In this document: piece by piece, positions 59,890 through 64,000 of the stretch
How positions within the stretch are numbered: the first letter of the stretch is position 1
Layout: every line of letters begins with the position of its first letter
Assembly (NCBI GenBank): GCA_025331445.1
Contig: JAIWNE010000001.1
Location: 124,001 to 188,000 of the forward strand
Length of the DNA: 64,000 nt
Origin: Blakeslea trispora
Lineage: Eukaryota; Mucoromycota; Mucoromycetes; Mucorales; Choanephoraceae
Direction: 5' to 3'
The notes under the pieces: model-generated
What the model was told of the DNA's origin: nothing
Database searches by the model: none
The model's input: only the letters and a program-made list of their open reading frames with translations
Position numbers and translations under genes: made by a program

Positions 59890-62273
59890 CGCCACAACTA
59901 ATTGGTTTGCTTTTCTGTACACTTAATAACGAAAATAAAACAATGGGTTGGCTTTATCAGGTTCTTGTTACTACTTGACGACAAAAGTCTATATGACAGA
60001 AAAAGCTTTTTTTTTTTTCTTCTAAAAGAGAGTCAAATTTACAATCAACTCTGATCGTAACTGATCCAATCAAAAATGTAGAAATATATTGATTTTGACA
60101 AAACCTAAACCTTAAAGCTTTTTGAGTTGAGAAGTCTAAAGTGGTATGACAATTTGGAATGATGAGAATCCTCGAGATTGTGTTGTTATCTGAGTGCTCC
60201 CATATTAAGCAACAAGCAACAGCATAGCGAAATCTAGATGTTGTATGCAAGCGTTTGTTGGTTTACTTTCTCCGCATAGAACAGAACATCACCCGCCTGA
60301 ATTAGACTACAATAACATCCATTCAATCATTCCTTTTGTACAAGAAATAACTCAAAATGCTCATGTAAGTTTTCTCTTATCTGTTAGTAAGCACTTCAAA
60401 ACTAGTACACTTTAGCAATCAAAGAGTATGATAGCTTTTGAACATAGCTGAAGCTGTTGACTCAAAGATACACATAATGCTTAGTCTCTTCTCTTGACAA
60501 CTCAAATACAATAAAAAAAACATATTAATTCGTTCTTTTAGTAGCGTTATGAGTAGCTGAACATATAAGGAAACACTTAATACGTACATTGAACTGAATC
60601 TGATAGTTTACGCACAGACAACAACAAGACTCAAGTACATTTGAAAGGCGATAATTGTATTTTCTAAGGTACTGAGCATTAGTCTTTTACTTTGAGATAT
60701 GCGAAAGAGAAAGTAATCAAGTTCATGTAAATAATCCTTCTTGATTCCAAATCTAAAAGATAGATGATGTGATTAATGTGTTCCCTTTTTTTCGATTTCT
60801 AATGCATCTTAGCGCGTGGTTCACTAAGAGCGAGAACATTGTATCTTGTATTAAACCACTAAAAGGCAAGAAGCTGAACATGATAGATAGCTAGTTCAAA
60901 TAATTTGTTTATTATCGTTATTGTTAGCATTACAATTACTTTCTTTTTCATCTCAGTAATCGAGATTTCTTCTGTTTACTTGCACAAGCTCACCTGTTGA
61001 CTTGTACTAAGAAAATGTACCTTCTATACTTGACCAAGAAATGTCACATCTGATGTCAAAGCAGGAGTGGTAGGCGTCACGCTGGAAAACAAGCAAATGC
61101 CAAAAAACAAAGTACAAATGAATTTTACCTTGACACGAGTTAGGGCGCTATGAATTAAGCTTATTATATATTGCTTAGCGTCTATGAAGTTTAAATTTAG
61201 ATTCTTTACCAAACTTGTTTGGGCGTATCTTATTTTCAACAATGCCCTGCTTTTGGTTGAAATCATTACTGCTTATCGATGTAATTTTCTATTTAAAGTG
61301 TTTTATTTACTGATCGTTGCAATAAGTTCCATGACTGATGTTATTAATGATGTGATTGGTTTTTGTCAGGTTGACAAAACGTACACAGCCTTACAGAGTT
61401 CTTTGCCGCTATCCAAATACTCTTTGATTTTTTCGAAAGACACGGCATGTTTTGTCAAATAGTCTTGATTTATTTGAAGATAATATCAATGTAGTAATGC
61501 AGCTGTTCAGTACACTGTTGACCTGTATTTACAGCCAAGTTAGTTGTTCTAGATATACGAGCCCTTAAAGTAGGGCGAATCATCAGCAAGAAATGACATT
61601 ACAATGGCTCTAAACCAAGGAGAAACTCCTTTAATTTATGGATTTCAAACCAAGTTTTACATTTGTATTCCTTTGTGCTTACATCATTACGCCAACCTTC
61701 CAGTGTCAAAATAACAAAGTCTATTACGGCGCTAAAGTCTAAGAAGGCCACAACAATAACATTACACAAAGTATTGTTCTATCTTTCACTTTGCTATTAC
61801 CATTATTTACCTCATATGTCAGGTAGCTTTTGCTTAGTCCAACCATGCTTAGTAAACTGCAGCTTGACCCTCAAGAGCTCCTATATAGTGGTTGGCTGCG
61901 ACGAATATTTTGTCTTTGTTTGGTCTACTACCTTCTGTGTCTCTCCAGCAGGAGAGAGTTGCACTATAGTTGATTAATTCAGACAATTAAATTTTCTAAT
62001 TAAGAATATCCAATGCCTCTGTTACACAGAGTGTCTTCCATTGAAACGTTTTGTTGATCTATAGGCCCTTTAAGGACCTCAGCTCTTTGATTTTTTTGTG
62101 AAACTTGCAAAAGAGTCAAACAAATCCCCTCCTGTTTTTACAATAAGGCTTAAATCTTTAAATGCTCAAGTCATCAAGTCATTACTGTCTTTAATGTGTT
62201 ATTTATTGCTTTTCTATTTGTGAATCTATAGATTGGTTGCTGTTTAGCCCTTGTAGTCTTAAGGATTTCATTT
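59890..62273. other. Gene-poor region
   Basis: About 2.4 kb with no supported gene. ORFs at 61184-61462 and 61663-61977 are short, lack a leader and have no recognisable motif. Decayed mobile DNA is possible. Confidence 0.4.
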
Positions 62274-62666
62274 TTATCTCCTCCTTTCTTCTTTTCTTTT
62301 TTTTTTTTTTTTTTTTTTATAAAGTCCTAAATCTCGGAAGATTTTAGTCTTTCTTTGGCTCTTGTTATCGACTCTTTCCATCCTTTCGTTTGGTGATAGC
62401 GAATTGATGATCATCAGTGCTGTATTCTTGGATAGAGATTTTATTAATATTTCTTCTGTTATCACATTCACTTCTTCCATAATGTAGTGACCCTCTATGA
62501 GAATACGGCACATTTCAGAGAGTTTTGATACTTTTTTTTTGGCAGAGTCCTGAAAGGTTAAAAAAATTGATTCAGGACATATAAATACCTTGCAGTCTAC
62601 AGTTAATTGCTCTTCTCCCTTTCTTTGCTCACATAGTCCAAGTAGTCTTTTGGCAATTTTAGCCAT
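62274..62666 (-). CDS. Possible small basic protein
   Basis: An open frame of 130 residues, or 117 if a 39-nt intron (62550-62588, GTATTT...CTTTCAG, no stop, multiple of three) is removed. The product starts MAKIAKRLLGLCEQRKGEEQ, has helical segments (KVSKLSEMCRILIEGHYIME) and ends in a Lys/Arg tail encoded by a poly-T tract. I recognise no family. It is divergent from the kinase gene. It could be a real lineage-specific gene or chance. Confidence 0.35.
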   Translation of the reverse strand: MAKIAKRLLGLCEQRKGEEQLTVDCKVFICPESIFLTFQDSAKKKVSKLSEMCRILIEGHYIMEEVNVITEEILIKSLSKNTALMIINSLSPNERMERVDNKSQRKTKIFRDLGLYKKKKKKKRKEERRR

Positions 62667-63047
62667 ACTGATAATTAGTTAAACTACCTAGATCGAAAAG
62701 CACAGTTTTCCTTTGCCAAGCAACGATGTGGGTCAGAAAGCTGAAAATGCTCATTTTTTTTTTGGCTTTTGCTTCGACAACCTGGTTAATGGACAGCAAT
62801 TAATTTGAAAATCTATTTATGGACGGGCATTTAATTTTTGTAAAGTAACAATATTTGCCGTTTTCACTGTATCAGTTAGATGTATTACCAAAACAGGCCT
62901 TCACGATGACAATAAATGTTGGCCTGTTTCACATCACAAGTTTTTATTTCTTTTCTTCTCTTTTTCGTATTTTTCAATATTTGTAAAATTCTTTGATTTC
63001 TTATTTTTTTTTTTATCTTTTATTGAAAACAGGTTAAACCAAAAAGA

Positions 63048-64000
63048 ATGGTTCTTAATCCTTTCAGACCTACGAAATGGAAGCACAAGTCAACAACAAT
63101 TGAAATGAGAGATGATGTTTCATCCCAACCTGATACAGCTAAACCATCACCTCCTAACTCAGCCAATAGTCGAAAAGTTAAAAGACTTGCAAAGGATGTA
63201 CCTTTTAATTCGGACAGCTTGCTCAATGGCATAGGCGACTACATTTTTCAATCTCCTTTGGGTGTTGGCAAGTTCAGCAAAGTAATGCTGGCTTATCATT
63301 ACCTAACAGGAGATAAAGTAGCTATCAAAGTAAGAAAAAAAATTGTATGTATGCCTTACAAGCTAATACCATACTTGTATTCATAATAGGTGATAAATAA
63401 AAGAGCTCATATATATCGTGTTATGTCAAGACTTGTAAGAGAGATTGATCTCATGGAGGTTTTAGACCACTCAAATATTGTTCGATTGTATGAAACATAC
63501 GAAACTGCAGATGCGCTGTACCTTGTGATGGAATATATTCCTGGCTATAATCTAGAGGAATATCTTAAGTCTGTCGACAAAAATATCATTCCTGAGAGTC
63601 AAGCGCGTGATATTTTTCGTCAGGTGGTAAAAGCAGTAGACCACTGTCATTCTAAATGGGTCGTACATAGAGACTTGAAGGCATGTATAGAGCTCGCGTT
63701 GTTTTTCTCTAGAAATTAAACTTATATTGCAACAGACTCCAAATGTGCTACTCACAGCAGATCACCAAGTAAAGATAGCTGACTTTGGCCTAGGTAACAG
63801 ATTTGGCTTACAGCGTTTGAAGACTGTGTGTGGTAAAATATTAGATTATTTCTTGTTGCTTTTTCATTGTCACCACTTACTAAGACTTACCTTTTTTAGG
63901 TTCAATGCTATACTATAGTCCTGAGATCATTACTGCCCGCTCATACGTTGGTCCTGAAGTGGATGCCTGGTGCCTAGGAATTATGCTCTTCAGAATGACA
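63048..64000 (+). CDS. CAMK-type Ser/Thr kinase, 5' part
   Basis: Protein kinase continuing past the window edge. Exons 63048-63329, 63390-63680, 63736-63832 and 63900-64000+. After a 60-residue N-terminal tail come the glycine loop ([12 protein letters not shown]), catalytic-pocket Lys94 (VAIK), hinge [15 protein letters not shown], catalytic loop HRDLK (Asp189), DFG (Asp207) and a P+1 region read as SPE instead of APE. The residues after HRDLK read TPNVLL instead of PENVLL. Intron 2 has a GC donor (AAG/GCATGT). The fold is that of Snf1/Kin/Hsl1-related kinases; the exact member cannot be named from the partial sequence. Confidence 0.85.

Overview
The window is nuclear DNA of a filamentous fungus, most likely one of the Mucoromycota (Mucorales-like). 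The evidence is AT-rich spacers, CT-rich leaders before start codons, many short introns (mostly 50-90 nt) with CTAAC/CTGAC-like branch sites, and fungal gene families (Zn2Cys6 regulator, ERG2, TSC13, RAX1, UPF0658, PMT-like). It also carries Tc1/mariner, IS630-like and LINE sequences. There is no rRNA, CRISPR array or prokaryotic operon, and I found no convincing tRNA.

Positions 1-45800 are gene-dense. In order: the 3' part of ELP2, an AIRIM/C1orf109-like gene whose stop codon overlaps that of ELP2, ribosomal protein uL2, a hypothetical gene, a Zn2Cys6 regulator, and an F-box/Kelch gene. A 2.7 kb gene-poor gap follows. Next come a Bem1/Scd2 polarity scaffold, Rho-GDI, a Bax-inhibitor-1-like membrane protein, a Rax1-like RGS membrane protein, a UPF0658 Golgi membrane protein, a dead IS630-like transposase, arginyl-tRNA synthetase, MCM5, the NEDD8 E2 UBC12, an ankyrin plus Bud4/anillin-like protein, VPS55, ERG2, a divergent PMT-like protein, TSC13, an SPF45-like splicing factor, a probable CTC1 telomere protein, and a small acidic membrane protein.

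Positions 45800-57900 are a repeat-rich island. It holds DNA-transposon debris, a 91-bp-arm hairpin, one unrecognised multi-exon gene, a two-copy tandem repeat, the 3' end of a LINE, and an intact Tc1 element with perfect 32-bp TIRs and TA target duplications. From 57900 to the end there is a coiled-coil/ankyrin gene, a long gene-poor stretch, a possible small basic protein, and a CAMK-type kinase cut off by the window edge.

Four genes within about 20 kb (Bem1-like, Rho-GDI, Rax1-like, Bud4/anillin-like) belong to cell polarity and septation. Several others act in the secretory pathway (VPS55, ERG2, TSC13, PMT-like, UPF0658). I assigned exon boundaries by hand from splice consensus, reading frame and remembered family sequence; none has transcript support. 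The most unusual observation is that VPS55 reads correctly only if it contains a one-nucleotide exon at 34327.
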